Shown here piece after piece: positions 37,718 through 46,986 of a stretch of DNA of 64,000 bases. A model generated the notes under the pieces. It was not told the DNA's origin. It saw only the letters and a list, made by a program, of their open reading frames with translations, and did no database searches. Position numbers and translations under genes: made by a program. This DNA comes from JADHLK01 sp038131695 (GTDB taxonomy: Bacteria > Pseudomonadota > Alphaproteobacteria > Puniceispirillales > Puniceispirillaceae). The number at the start of each line of letters is the position of its first letter. The stretch's first letter is position 1. The stretch covers positions 62,001-126,000 of the forward strand of contig JAYPQA010000014.1 of assembly GCA_038131695.1 (NCBI GenBank), in the 5' to 3' direction.

Positions 37718-38104
37718 ATGAAAATTGGAAAAGCCGCAGATTTATCGGGGCTGACAGTGAAAACAGTTCGCCATTATGCGGATATCAAAATTGTTTCGCC
37801 AGCTGTCAACAGCCAGACCGGCTATCGGGATTATTCCGAGGCCGATGTCGCAAAATTGCAATTTGTCGGCAAGGCAAGACGGTTTAATTTCAGCCTGGAG
37901 GAATGCCGGGAGCTGTTATCCCTTTATGAGGATCAGGCCCGGCCCAGCCGTGAGGTGAAAAAACTGACTCTGGCGAAAATCGCCCATATTGAGGAAAAAA
38001 TGCAAGAGCTGGCCTCGCTGAGGCAGCAGTTGGCGGCCTTGGCAGAACAATGCTCCGGCGATGACCGCCCTAATTGCCCCATTATTGAAGAGCTTTCTAA
38101 CTAG
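37718..38104 (+). CDS. cueR: MerR-family copper-responsive regulator, CueR-like
   Basis: The 128-residue protein has the MerR helix-turn-helix (MKIGKAADLSGLTVKTVRHYA), a long dimerisation helix and the C-terminal metal loop CSGDDRPNCPII. The two loop Cys are seven residues apart, as in CueR for Cu(I)/Ag(I). It is divergent from the DUF4396 operon, whose promoter carries a fitting operator. It is likely autoregulated. Confidence 0.88.
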   Translation: MKIGKAADLSGLTVKTVRHYADIKIVSPAVNSQTGYRDYSEADVAKLQFVGKARRFNFSLEECRELLSLYEDQARPSREVKKLTLAKIAHIEEKMQELASLRQQLAALAEQCSGDDRPNCPIIEELSN

Positions 38105-38126
38105 GCATCACAGCTTTTTATTGGGA

Positions 38127-38157
38127 GAGGCGCCTTGCAAGGGGCGCCTCCTTTTTT
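38127..38157 (+). terminator. Rho-independent terminator after cueR
   Basis: GAGGCGCC (38127-38134) and GGCGCCTC (38143-38150) form a perfect 8-bp stem with an 8-nt loop, followed by C and six T. The rest of the gap to the peroxiredoxin (to 38375) holds no gene I can support. Confidence 0.9.
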
Positions 38158-38375
38158 CGGCCCGGCCCCCGGGCCAGCTTCAGGAGGCACAGGGGTGAGC
38201 GTGCCGGTCACCCTTTTTTGGTTATAGATAACCCGCCGGTTGCTGAAGCCGATCTGTCAATCTGGCGGGCGGTGACTTTCCCTTATCTGGATTTTCTGCT
38301 AGGCATAAAGCAGCCATTTTTGATTGGCCGGCATAATCCCGCCTCGCCAGTATCAGCAGTCAGGAATTGAATTTC

Positions 38376-38993
38376 ATGGATGAGGTCAAAAGCGCATCAC
38401 TGGTCGGAAAGCCAGCCCCGCAATTTGTTGCCCATACCACTCAAGGTATGGTGGAGCTGGCCGCCTTTGAAGGCAGCTGGGTCTTGCTGTTTTGCCATCC
38501 GGCTGATTTCACACCTGTCTGCACAACAGAATTTGTCGGCCTTGCCCAGCAAAAAGAGGCGTTTGATGCGCTGGGGGTTGAGCTGATTGGCCTGTCTGTT
38601 GACAGTGTGTATAGCCATTTGAGCTGGCTGGAATGGATTGAAACAAATTATGGGGAAAAAATTACCTTTCCGGTTATTGAGGACAGCTCAATGGAAATCT
38701 CCAAAGCCTATAACATGATTGATTCATCCAGCATCAATACCTCGACCGTGCGCGCTTGCATCTTTATCGACCCGGAGCAGATTATCCAGGCGGTGGTGCA
38801 TTATCCGATGCAGATTGGACGCTCTATTGATGAGTTGCTGCGCGTGCAAAAGGCACTTATCACCACCTATCAGTCAGAGCTGGCGGTGCCGGCAAATTGG
38901 CTGCCTGGTGAAAAAACCATGCAGACACCGGTTGACCGGCTGATTGAAAAACCGACAGGATGGTTGAAACAAGTGCTGGACAGCGCAAAGTAA
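38376..38993 (+). CDS. Peroxiredoxin (Prx6/AhpC type)
   Basis: The 205-residue thiol peroxidase has the peroxidatic Cys in HPADFTPVCTTEF and the conserved Arg in TVRACIFIDP. The length and the C-terminal part after the Prx domain (LAVPANWLPGEKTM) fit the 1-Cys Prx6 subfamily. The ATG at 38376 has AGGA 10 bp before it; a TTG at 38367 would add three residues. Placement just before the Sox cluster suggests protection during sulfur oxidation, which is inference. Confidence 0.9.
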   Translation: MDEVKSASLVGKPAPQFVAHTTQGMVELAAFEGSWVLLFCHPADFTPVCTTEFVGLAQQKEAFDALGVELIGLSVDSVYSHLSWLEWIETNYGEKITFPVIEDSSMEISKAYNMIDSSSINTSTVRACIFIDPEQIIQAVVHYPMQIGRSIDELLRVQKALITTYQSELAVPANWLPGEKTMQTPVDRLIEKPTGWLKQVLDSAK

Positions 38994-39028
38994 ATCGGGG
39001 CTGGACGGCCCAACATAATTGAGAGCAG

Positions 39029-39414
39029 ATGGCAAAGAGACAGGAAACCGAGAGTTATGATGAGCTGGAGCTGGAGCTGGGTCAGACAACCAATCAGCTG
39101 ATCAGCATCTTTCATGCGCTTTCGCATCCGGTGCGCTTTTCAATTTGCAAGGAATTGCTGGCCAGCCCCTATAGCGTCAGCGAATTATGCGCGCTGCTGG
39201 GCCTGAAACAATATGTGGTTTCCCAGCAGCTGGCGGTATTGCGCGGAGCAGGCCTGTTAAATACCGAGCGGCAATCGCGCAATATTATCTATTCGCTGAA
39301 AGTGATAGCGTGCGCCGCATCCTGCGGGTCAGTATGCGTAATGCCGGGGTAGATGACGGTTCCGTGCAGCTGGCCCAGAAACCGCGCGCCAGCGGCTTTG
39401 CCCGCATTGTCTAG
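39029..39414 (+). CDS. ArsR-family regulator of the sox cluster, SoxR-like (frameshifted)
   Basis: The first 90 residues are a winged helix-turn-helix of ArsR type (ALSHPVRFSICKELLASPYSVSELCALL in parts, YVVSQQLAVLRGAGL). After RNIIYSL the frame shifts near 39300; the other frame continues ESDSVRRILRVSMRNAG to a stop at 39414. Two Cys (about 40 and 54) could sense sulfane sulfur or thiols, as known for some ArsR-type sulfur sensors. It is the first gene of the sox group, 29 bp before the soxS-like gene. Confidence 0.75.
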
Positions 39415-39442
39415 ATAAAATCACACCCGCAGACAGGATGAC

Positions 39443-39913
39443 ATGATCTTGCCCTCCCCCTTTCAAATGGCTGTGCAGCTAGCGGGCTATCCAGCCGAGC
39501 CGCAGAGAGCCGGTCTGGCGAGGCCCTTGCGCGGCCTGCTGTCTGGCGGGCGCAGGCATTTTATCGGGGCGGTGCTGCTGCTTGCCCTGCTGATGCCAGC
39601 CAGCCTGCACGCCGAATTGCCAGAAACGCAAAAGCAGCTGGTTTTCATAACTTCTGACTATTGCCCGTTTTGCCAGGCTTGGGAAAGGCAAGTTGGCCGC
39701 CTCTATGACAAGACCCCCTATGCGCGCAAGGCCCGGCTGATACGGGTGGATATTGACGAGATTGACCGGCAGCTGCCTGATCTGGCCCCGAAACCGCGCG
39801 GCACGCCTACTTTTGTGGTTTTTGAAAAGGGCCGGGAAATTGGCCGGTTTGAAGGGTTTGTGGATGCCGAAACCTTTTATTGGGTCTTGTCAGAATTTGC
39901 ACCCCTCCCCTGA
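39443..39913 (+). CDS. soxS: SoxS-like periplasmic thioredoxin
   Basis: The 156-residue protein has an N-terminal signal (HFIGAVLLLALLMPASLHA) and a short thioredoxin domain with DYCPFCQAWERQ and cis-Pro in PRGTPTFVVF. SoxS-type proteins keep the SoxY carrier cysteine active. The name depends on context as well as sequence. About 30 residues before the signal are unusual, so the true start may be later. Confidence 0.75.
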   Translation: MILPSPFQMAVQLAGYPAEPQRAGLARPLRGLLSGGRRHFIGAVLLLALLMPASLHAELPETQKQLVFITSDYCPFCQAWERQVGRLYDKTPYARKARLIRVDIDEIDRQLPDLAPKPRGTPTFVVFEKGREIGRFEGFVDAETFYWVLSEFAPLP

Positions 39914-39918
39914 GTATT

Positions 39919-39938
39919 ATATGCAAAAAATACCATAT
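39919..39938. promoter_or_regulatory. Candidate operator ATATG-N10-CATAT, site 1
   Basis: This is a perfect 5-bp inverted repeat with a 10-bp centre just after the soxS-like stop. A second site of exactly the same form lies 118 bp further on, before soxY. Candidate target of the ArsR-type regulator. Confidence 0.45.
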
Positions 39939-40036
39939 TATTCCTAATTTATTGCAATTCGCTGCACAATTCCCCATCATCAAAGTGAGGGGAAGCGCAG
40001 TTTTTGTGCATAACGCTGAAAAGTCAGTTAAGTAAA

Positions 40037-40056
40037 ATATGTATCAAAACGCATAT
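40037..40056. promoter_or_regulatory. Candidate operator ATATG-N10-CATAT, site 2
   Basis: It has the same arms and spacing as site 1, 35 bp before the soxY start. Read on the minus strand it also shares ATATGC with site 1. Confidence 0.45.
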
Positions 40057-40090
40057 ATTCCCCAAAGCATCAATCCAGCGGGGATGAATT

Positions 40091-40555
40091 ATGCAAAAGC
40101 TGAAAATGACACCCATATCGCGCCGCGCGGCGATGCGTCTGTTGGGCGCTGGTGCTGCGATGGCCACGCTGCCGAAGCTGGCTTTTGCCGCTGCCGGGAC
40201 AGTGGCTGACCGGATAGCGGAAATCACCAGCGGCAAGCCGATAGGCGATTTGGAAATCTGGCTTGATATGCCGGATATCGCCGAAAACGGCAATCAGGTC
40301 AAAGTATCCTTTGAAATTGACAGCCCGATGACGCAGGAAAATCATGTGCGTCAGGTGTTTGTCTTTGCAGATGGCAACCCGGAACCGGATGTCGCCCGCT
40401 TTGATTTCTCGCCTGCAATGGGGGCCTGTGGGGCGACAACGCGCATGCGCCTGTCCAAGACACAGAGCGTTTATCTTCTGGCAAGTTTGAGTGATGGGAG
40501 CTTTGCCAAGGCAGAGACCACGGTCAAGGTAACAATCGGCGGCTGCGGCGGCTAG
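40091..40555 (+). CDS. soxY: Thiosulfate-carrier protein SoxY
   Basis: The 154-residue protein has a twin-arginine signal (SRRAAMRLLGAGAAMATL) and the C-terminal GGCGG swinging arm on which sulfur intermediates are bound through Cys. It works as a complex with SoxZ, whose gene follows 10 bp later. It is the carrier for SoxB and SoxCD encoded nearby. Confidence 0.96.
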   Translation: MQKLKMTPISRRAAMRLLGAGAAMATLPKLAFAAAGTVADRIAEITSGKPIGDLEIWLDMPDIAENGNQVKVSFEIDSPMTQENHVRQVFVFADGNPEPDVARFDFSPAMGACGATTRMRLSKTQSVYLLASLSDGSFAKAETTVKVTIGGCGG

Positions 40556-40565
40556 GGAGGCAAAA

Positions 40566-40892
40566 ATGGCAAAAGTCAAAGCACGGGTAAAAGTGCCAAA
40601 AACAGCTGAGCTGGATGAAATTATTGAGATCAAGACGCTGATCTCCCATCCCATGCATAGCGGGCGGGCCGTGGATAGTGACGGCAATATCGTGCCGCGC
40701 AAAATCATCAACAGCTTCACCGCAAAATTCAACGGCAAGACTGTATTTTCCGTCGATATGAAACCGTCTGTCTCTTCCAACCCGTTTCTGGTTTTTCCGT
40801 TCAAGGTTGCTGAGGCCGGCACATTTGATTTCATCTGGGTGGAAGATGGCGGGGCGGAATATACCGCCTCCAAATCGATTAAGATTGTCTGA
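40566..40892 (+). CDS. soxZ: SoxY partner protein SoxZ
   Basis: The 108-residue immunoglobulin-like protein matches SoxZ: LIEIKTLISHPMHSG-like start (EIIEIKTLISHPMHSGRA), FTAKFNGKTVFSVDM and the end FIWVEDGGAEYTASKSI. It has no signal peptide and is exported with SoxY. The stop codon lies in a 14-bp tandem duplication. Confidence 0.95.
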   Translation: MAKVKARVKVPKTAELDEIIEIKTLISHPMHSGRAVDSDGNIVPRKIINSFTAKFNGKTVFSVDMKPSVSSNPFLVFPFKVAEAGTFDFIWVEDGGAEYTASKSIKIV

Positions 40893-40908
40893 CCAAGATT
40901 GTCTGACC
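40881..40908. repeat. 14-bp tandem repeat across the soxZ stop codon
   Basis: AAGATTGTCTGACC is present twice in direct succession; the first copy includes the TGA of soxZ. Confidence 0.92.
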
Positions 40909-40987
40909 GGAAGATTCGGGCAAGGGTGCTGGCGGGTTGCGGGAAACCGGCCAGCATCTGGCAGGAGAGTAACAAAGGGGGGGAATT

Positions 40988-42258
40988 ATGACAGGTTCAA
41001 AATCGCTGTCTATCAGCCGCCGGGCGCTTATCGGCGGAGCGGCTGCCGCGGCTGGCGCCGGGGCGGCCTTGAAAACAGCCATTGCAAGCGAGGCGAATCC
41101 AGCCAATCTGCCACCAAATGTGCCGGAATGGACCCCCTATCTGGGCAGCGGGGTGGATGCCAACCCTTATGGGATGCCGTCTGAATATGAAGCCCATGTG
41201 GTGCGCCGCAATGTGGAATGGCTGACCGCCAGCACCGAATCGTCTGTCAATTTCACGCCGCTGCATGAGCTGGAAGGCATTGTGACGCCGAACGGGCTTT
41301 GTTTTGAGCGGCATCATGGCGGTGTGCCGGATGTGAACCCCACTGATTACCGGCTGATGATAAATGGTCTGGTTGAGCGCGAGCTGATCTTCACGCTGGA
41401 AGATTTGAAGCGGTTTCCGCAGACCAACCGGTTTTATTTTCTGGAATGTGCCGCCAATGGCGGCATGGAATGGCGCGGGGCGCAGCTGAATGGCTGCCAG
41501 TTCACCTTTGGCATGGTCCATAATGTGCAATATACCGGGGTGCGGCTGTCTGATATTTGCCGCGAGGTCGGGTTGAAGCCGAATGCCAAATGGGTCTTGG
41601 CTGAAGGCAGCGATTCAGCTGGCATGAACCGCTCTATCCCGATTGAAAAAATGCTGGATGATTGCCTGATTGCCTATGCCATGAATGGCGAGGCACTGCG
41701 CCCGGAACAGGGCTATCCGGCCCGCCTGGTGGTGCCTGGCTGGGAAGGCAATATGTGGGTGAAATGGCTGCGCCGCCTGGAATTTGGTGATATGCCCTAT
41801 ATGGCGCGTGAGGAAACTTCCAAATATACCGACCTGATGACAGACGGCAAGGCGCGTATGTTCACCTGGGTGATGGATGCCAAATCCGTGGTCACTTCGC
41901 CCAGCCCGGAAAAGGCTATCTTGAGCAAGGGTACCCAGCTGCTCAAGGGGCTGGCCTGGTCAGGGCGCGGCAAAATCACCCGTGTTGATGTATCCCTGGA
42001 TGGGGGCGCAACTGGCAAACAGCTGAGCTGCATGGCCCAATTCTGGATAAATCGTTGACCCGCTTTACCCTGCCCTTTGACTGGAATGGTGAGGAATTGC
42101 TGGTGCAATCGCGGGCGATGGATGAAACCGGCTATGTACAGCCAACCATTCAAGAGCTGCAAAAGGTGCGCGGTCTGAATTCCATCTATCACAATAATTC
42201 TATCGCGACCTGGCTGGTGAACAAGGATGGGAGTGTGGATAATGTCAGACTTGGTTAA
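40988..42258 (+). CDS. soxC: Sulfane dehydrogenase subunit SoxC (frameshifted)
   Basis: This is the molybdenum-cofactor subunit of the SoxCD sulfur dehydrogenase. It has a Tat signal (SISRRALIGGAAAAAG), the sulfite-oxidase fold with FLECAANGGMEWRG (catalytic Cys) and PARLVVPGWEGNMWVKWLRR (two parts), and a C-terminal dimer domain. Near 42002 one G is missing from GGGGG; restoring it gives DGGRNWQTAELHGP, and the frame then runs to 42258 (LVNKDGSVDNVRLG). It overlaps soxD by 17 bp. Confidence 0.93.
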
Positions 42259-42901
42259 AAAGATGCAGCACCAGCTGGTGGCCGCTGCCCTGTTGCTGCC
42301 TGTTCTGGCTGGATCAGCTGCGCTTGCGGAATCGCGCCCGTTCAATCTGGGCGTTGTTGCGACAGCTGAACAGGTCAAGGGCTGGGATATTGATGTGCGC
42401 CCGGACGGGCTGGGCGCGCCGATAGGGGCCGGCAATGCGCTGGATGGCGAGGAAGTCTATGCCGAACGCTGTGCCTCTTGCCATGGTGATTTTGGTGAGG
42501 CGGTTGATAACTGGCCGGTGCTGGTCGGCGGCGAAGGCACGCTGGACAGCGGGGACCCGGTCAAGACAACCGGCAGCTACTGGCCCTATGCCTCTACCAT
42601 GTTTGACTATATTTACCGGGCCATGCCGTTTGGTGAGGCGCAGTCGCTCAGCCATGATGAGACCTATCAAATCGTTGCCTTTTTGCTTTATATGAATGAC
42701 ATCATTGATGATGATTTTGATGTGACGCATGAGAATATCGGCACTATTGAGATGCCAAACCGGGATGGGTTCATGTTACCTGACCCGCGCCCGGATGCGC
42801 AGCCGGTTTCTGCTAAACCCTGTATGACAAATTGTGCTGTTCCAACGAAGATTATTGGCATGGCACGCGATATTGATGTTACACCGGAAAGTGAAAGTTA
42901 A
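42242..42901 (+). CDS. soxD: SoxD cytochrome c subunit
   Basis: This is the cytochrome partner of SoxC. The start at 42242 (MSDLVKKMQ) gives a signal peptide (LVAAALLLPVLAGSAALA). One heme motif CASCHGDFGEA is at about residue 78; a Met ligand candidate is in RAMPFGEAQSL and the family pattern FNDIIDD appears as YMNDIIDDDF. At 219 residues it is the shorter, one-heme type rather than the two-heme SoxD of Paracoccus. Confidence 0.9.
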   Translation: MSDLVKKMQHQLVAAALLLPVLAGSAALAESRPFNLGVVATAEQVKGWDIDVRPDGLGAPIGAGNALDGEEVYAERCASCHGDFGEAVDNWPVLVGGEGTLDSGDPVKTTGSYWPYASTMFDYIYRAMPFGEAQSLSHDETYQIVAFLLYMNDIIDDDFDVTHENIGTIEMPNRDGFMLPDPRPDAQPVSAKPCMTNCAVPTKIIGMARDIDVTPESES

Positions 42902-42921
42902 GACAAGTTAAGGGGTATGTT

Positions 42922-43285
42922 ATGCGTGTAATTCTGTTGATACTGGCCAGTCTGGCCCTTGGGTTTTCTGCTCAGGCAGCTGATCTGAAGGCGGGGAAAA
43001 AGGTCTTTAAGAAATGTGCCGCCTGTCATGTGGTGGACAAGGAAAAAAACAAGACCGGCCCGCATCTGGTCGGGATTATTGGCCGGCCTGCCGCCTCGGT
43101 GGCCAGCTTCAAGAAATATTCCAAGGCCATGAAGAATAGCGGGCTGGTCTGGGATGCCTGAAACGCTGGATGGCTATCTGGCCAATCCGAAAAAATATCT
43201 GAAGGGCACCAAGATGGCCTTTGCCGGTCTGAAAAAGGAAAAGGACCGCGCCAATATCATCGCCTGGCTGGAATCGCTGCAATAG
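42922..43285 (+). CDS. Class I cytochrome c, c2/c550-like (frameshifted)
   Basis: The protein has a signal peptide (MRVILLILASLALGFSAQA) and the heme site CAACHVV, then GPHLVGIIGRPAASV. Near 43160 a base is missing after LVWD; the other frame continues ETLDGYLANPKKYLKG then TKMAFAGL with the Met ligand, to the TAG at 43283-43285. The full length is about 121 residues. It is the likely electron acceptor of SoxCD or SoxB-linked reactions; it is not SoxX by sequence pattern. Confidence 0.85.
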
Positions 43286-43355
43286 GCAGCTATCCCGCTA
43301 TGGGGTCGGACTGCAGGCGGGCTGGCCCCCTTAAATCTTAAAGTTGGAGGCAGAG

Positions 43356-45049
43356 ATGCGCTCGCGCAGGGAATTTTTACAACTGGCCGCGGTCTCCAGC
43401 GCCTATCTTGGCGGCATGACCAGCTGGGCACGCGCTGCCGCCCAGCAAAACTGACACAAGAAGACCTGCTGCGCTTTGATGCCAAGGGTCAGGTCACCTT
43501 GCTGCATCTGACAGATTTGCATGGCCAGTTAAAGCCGGTCTATTTCCGCCCGCCTTCAGAAAATTTCGGTGTCGGTGCCTTTGAGGGCATACCGCCGCAT
43601 CTGGTCGGCCGGGAATTCCTGTCGCATTTCAATATCGCGCCCGGCACCCCGCTGGCCTATGCCCATACGATGGATGATTATGAAGCCCTCGCCCGCGCCT
43701 ATGGCAAGCTGGGCGGGCTGGACCGAACCGCAACGCTGGTCAAGGCAATTCGTGAGGAACGCGGGGCTGACAAGGTGCTGCTGCTAGATGGCGGAGATAC
43801 CTGGCAGGGGTCTTACACCTCGCTTCAGACGCAAGGGGCCGATATGGTCACGGCGATGAAAGCGCTGGCCCCGGATGCGATGGTCGGGCATTGGGAATTC
43901 ACCTTTGGCAAGGACCGGATAGAAGAGCTGATTGAGGAAATGGGCTATCCGTTTCTGGGCGGCAATGTGTTTGATACCGAATGGGAGGAGCAAGTCTTTG
44001 ACAGCACCGCCTATTTTGAAAGAGGCGGTGTGAAGGTTGCGGTGATTGGCCAGCATTTCCCCTATACGCCTATCGCCAACCCGGCGCATCTGGTTGAGGG
44101 CTGGTCCTTTGGCATCCGGCCTGAGCAAATCCAGAAAAATGTCGATGCAGCCCGCGCCGAAGGGGCTGAGATCGTGGTGCTGCTCTCGCATAATGGGTTT
44201 GATGTGGATCAAAAGCTGGCAGCTGAGTTGACCGGAATTGATGTGATTCTGACGGGCCATACGCATGATGCGATCCCGCAGGCCTTGTTGATTGGCAAGA
44301 CGCTGGTTCTGTCATCTGGGTCGCATGGCAAATATCTGGGCCGGATTGATTTGAAGGTTGAAAACGGGCGGGTGACCGATTGGAATTCAACCCTGATACC
44401 GGTTTTTTCAGATGTCATCACCCCGGATCCGGAAATGCGCCAGCTGATAACCGGGCTGCGCGCGCCCTATGAGGCAGAATGCAGCCGCGTGATCGGACAG
44501 GCGGGCAGCCTGCTCTATCGGCGCGGCAATTTCAACGGCAGCTGGGATGATGTCATCTGTGATGCAATCCGGGAAGAGCGAGATGTAGAGATAGCGTTGA
44601 GCCCGGGCTTTCGCTGGGGCACCACCTTGCTGCCCGGCGCCCCGATTACCATTGATGATATGTATAGCCAGACAGCGATGAGCTATCCAGCAGTCTATCG
44701 CACCGAAATGACCGGCCAGCAGATAAAGGATATGCTTGAGGATGTCTGCGATAATCTGTTCAATCCGGACCCCTATTACCAGCAGGGCGGCGATATGGTG
44801 CGCGTCGGCGGCCTGTCCTATGAATGTGCGCCCAAGCAACAGATGGGCCAGCGCATTGACAAGCTGACCCTGACCGATAGCGGAGCTGCGCTGGAAGCAG
44901 ATAAGAGCTACTCTGTCGGCGGCTGGGCCTCTGTGCGTGAGGGGGTGGAAGGCCCGGCTATCTATGATCTGCTGGAACGCTATATTACCGGCAAGCAGCT
45001 CATCCAGCCTTCTGGCTCCGGGCAGGTATCAGTCAAGGGAATGGGATAA
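43356..45049 (+). CDS. soxB: Thiosulfohydrolase SoxB (frameshifted near the start)
   Basis: It hydrolyses sulfate from SoxY-bound thiosulfonate. The ATG at 43356 has GGAGG at 43346-43350 and starts a Tat signal (SRREFLQLAAVSSAYLGG). Near 43450, at CAAAAC, one base is missing; restoring it gives QKLTQEDLLRFDAKGQVTLL and joins the main frame. Di-manganese motifs of the 5'-nucleotidase fold are LTDLHGQLKP, LLDGGDTWQGS, VGHWEFTFG and LTGHTHDAIPQ. The length (about 564 residues) is normal. Confidence 0.95.
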
Positions 45050-45101
45050 AACCCGGCAGCATGGCTGATCGATAATAACAGCTGCGAAAAAGAGGTAAAA
45101 A

Positions 45102-45125
45102 AAAGGGCAGCCGAAGCTGCCCTTT
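45102..45125 (-). terminator. Bidirectional terminator between soxB and fccB
   Basis: AAAGGGCAGC (45102-45111) and GCTGCCCTTT (45116-45125) form a 10-bp perfect stem with loop CGAA. Eight A on the left act as a T-run for the minus strand (fccB); the right side is weaker for soxB. Confidence 0.88.
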
Positions 45126-45146
45126 GAAAGGTATGTGCGGCGTTGC

Positions 45147-46415
45147 TCAAGAGAACATATCTGAGGTGATACCCGCATACCAGCCGAGGGATTCCTCATA
45201 GGTGGCCTTGCGCACATCATCTGTTTCGCCGCCTTGCGAGACGAACTTGTCCACCACATCGATCTTTTCGGCCCCGGCCTTTGTAGCTGGCCCCAACCTT
45301 GACCCCGTCATCTGTGGCAATCAGAGACCAGCAGGTATTGGCAAAAGCGCGGCTTCAAACACGCGGCTGCCAGTCAGCTCACCGCGAATGGCATTTGCCG
45401 CAACCTTGGCCTGGCTGTTGGCTGAGAAGCCGGATTTCGGCATGGAAGCGGCCACGGACGCATCGCCCAGAACATAAATGTTCGGGTCGGCCTTGGAAGC
45501 CATGGTCGCTGGCATAATCGGACACCAGTCGCCATCATTGACCCCGGCAGCCATGGCAATCGACCCGGCCCGCTGGGCTGGAACCACACAGGCCGCATCA
45601 GCCTTGAAAGTGTCCAGATCGGTCTCGACTTCCATCGTATCGGCATTGATGTTTTTGATGCCGCCATGCGTGTCTGGATCAATCCATTCGATCATGCCCG
45701 GATAATGGCGCTCCCAGCCAGCCTGGAACAGGCCCTGCTTGGAGAATTTAGCCTTTGGATCAAGGATGATAATCTTGGCTGTGGGATTGTTCTGCTTGAA
45801 CATATGCGCGATCATTGAGACCCGCTCATACGGGCCCGGCGGACAGCGATACGGGTTCGGCGGTGGCACCATCAAGAAGGTTCCACCCTGCTTCATATTC
45901 GCCACCTGGTCGCGCAGAACCTGCACCTGCGTGCCAGACTTCCAGGCATGCGGCATACGGGTCTGGGCAGCAGCGGAATAGCCCGGGAGGCTGTCATATT
46001 TCAGATCAATGCCCGGAGACAGAACCAGCTTGTCATAGTCAAGCACGCCCCCGGAAGCGAGCTTCAGCTGCTTGGCGGCCCCATCAACTGAATCAGCCCA
46101 GCCATGCACCACATTGACCCCGTGATTGGATGACAGGCGATCATAGGAATGGCCGATAGAGCCATAATCGCGGAACCCACCCAGATAGAGATTGGAGAAA
46201 AAGCAAGTATAATACTGCTTTGATGCCTCAACCAGCGTAACCTCAATTTCTCCCTTGCTGTCCTTGGCAATATAGCGCGCTGCGGTTGCCCCGCCAGCAC
46301 CACCGCCAACAACAACGACCTTGGCCCGCGCCCCGAATGCCAGATTCGGCATCGCCAGCGCCCCGGCACCGGCGAACACCCCGCCGGCAAATTGTCTGCG
46401 TGATAATTTGGTCAT
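45147..46415 (-). CDS. fccB: Flavocytochrome c sulfide dehydrogenase flavoprotein, SoxF/FccB (frameshifted)
   Basis: It oxidises sulfide with FAD and passes electrons to the small cytochrome. The ATG at 46413-46415 follows GGGGG. A Tat signal (LSRRQFAGGVFAGAGAL) precedes the FAD motif VVVVGGGAGGATAA. Further: YYTCFFSNLYLGG (active-site Cys), CPPGPYERVSMIA and YVLGDASVAASMPKSGFSAN. Near 45345 one shift and near 45283 another restore the usual C-terminus FANTCWSLIATDDGVKVGASY and the end YAGITSDMF. Without them the protein lacks about 60 residues. Confidence 0.92.
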
Positions 46416-46534
46416 CATTTCCCCCATAACCGTTATTGACAATCTTTTCTTTCGATATGGTAGGAAATATTGCTGATTTTACAAACTTTAACGACATTAC
46501 ATACGATTTTATGCATATATCGAAAATTGGCGGC

Positions 46535-46869
46535 TTACTCCGCAGCGGGCAGCGAGGCGAAATAAACTGCGAGGGAGGCGATCTGTTCAGCATCCAGCCG
46601 CCCGGCAATCATCTGCATGACCTTATTGTCGAGATCCTTGTCCCGATAGGCGTGCATAATAGAGGCGAACCCCTCAGCATCCAGCCCGGTAATAGAAGGG
46701 ATACCTTCATCAGCGCCATCTGCGCGGTGACAGGTCACACATTCTCCAGATAGATATTCCCCATAGGCCAAATCTGCCTTTTCCAGCACATCCCCGGCCT
46801 GAACGGCTGCGGCCATTCCCCGGAAAAGATGCCGGTCACGACCCCGGCAAAAACCTTGCTTGCACGCAT
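46535..46869 (-). CDS. fccA: Cytochrome subunit of flavocytochrome c, SoxE/FccA-like (frameshifted)
   Basis: The ATG at 46867-46869 starts a signal peptide (MRASKVFAGVVTGIFSG); a shift near 46820, in TTTTCCGGGG, joins it to MAAAVQAGDVLEKADLAYG. One heme motif is ECVTCHRADGADEG, with IPSITGLDAEGF and a late Met candidate KVMQMIAGRLD. The length is about 110 residues. It is followed by fccB 120 bp downstream on the same strand; the gap contains AT-rich sequence and a partial match to the ATATG-type operator (about 46500-46520). Confidence 0.83.
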
Positions 46870-46986
46870 TATCCCCCCCCCTATTTTTATAAAAACGATA
46901 ATATAAAGAGGGTAGAGCGTCAATCTGGCCAGCCCATTTATGCAGCAAATGCCATATAATCTCCGGGCCGCCTATCCGCCCAGCAC

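Noticed and set aside
42922..43285. SoxX
   Set aside because: The heme motif near the N-terminus and GPHLVGIIGR pattern fit a cytochrome c2/c550-type protein, not SoxX.
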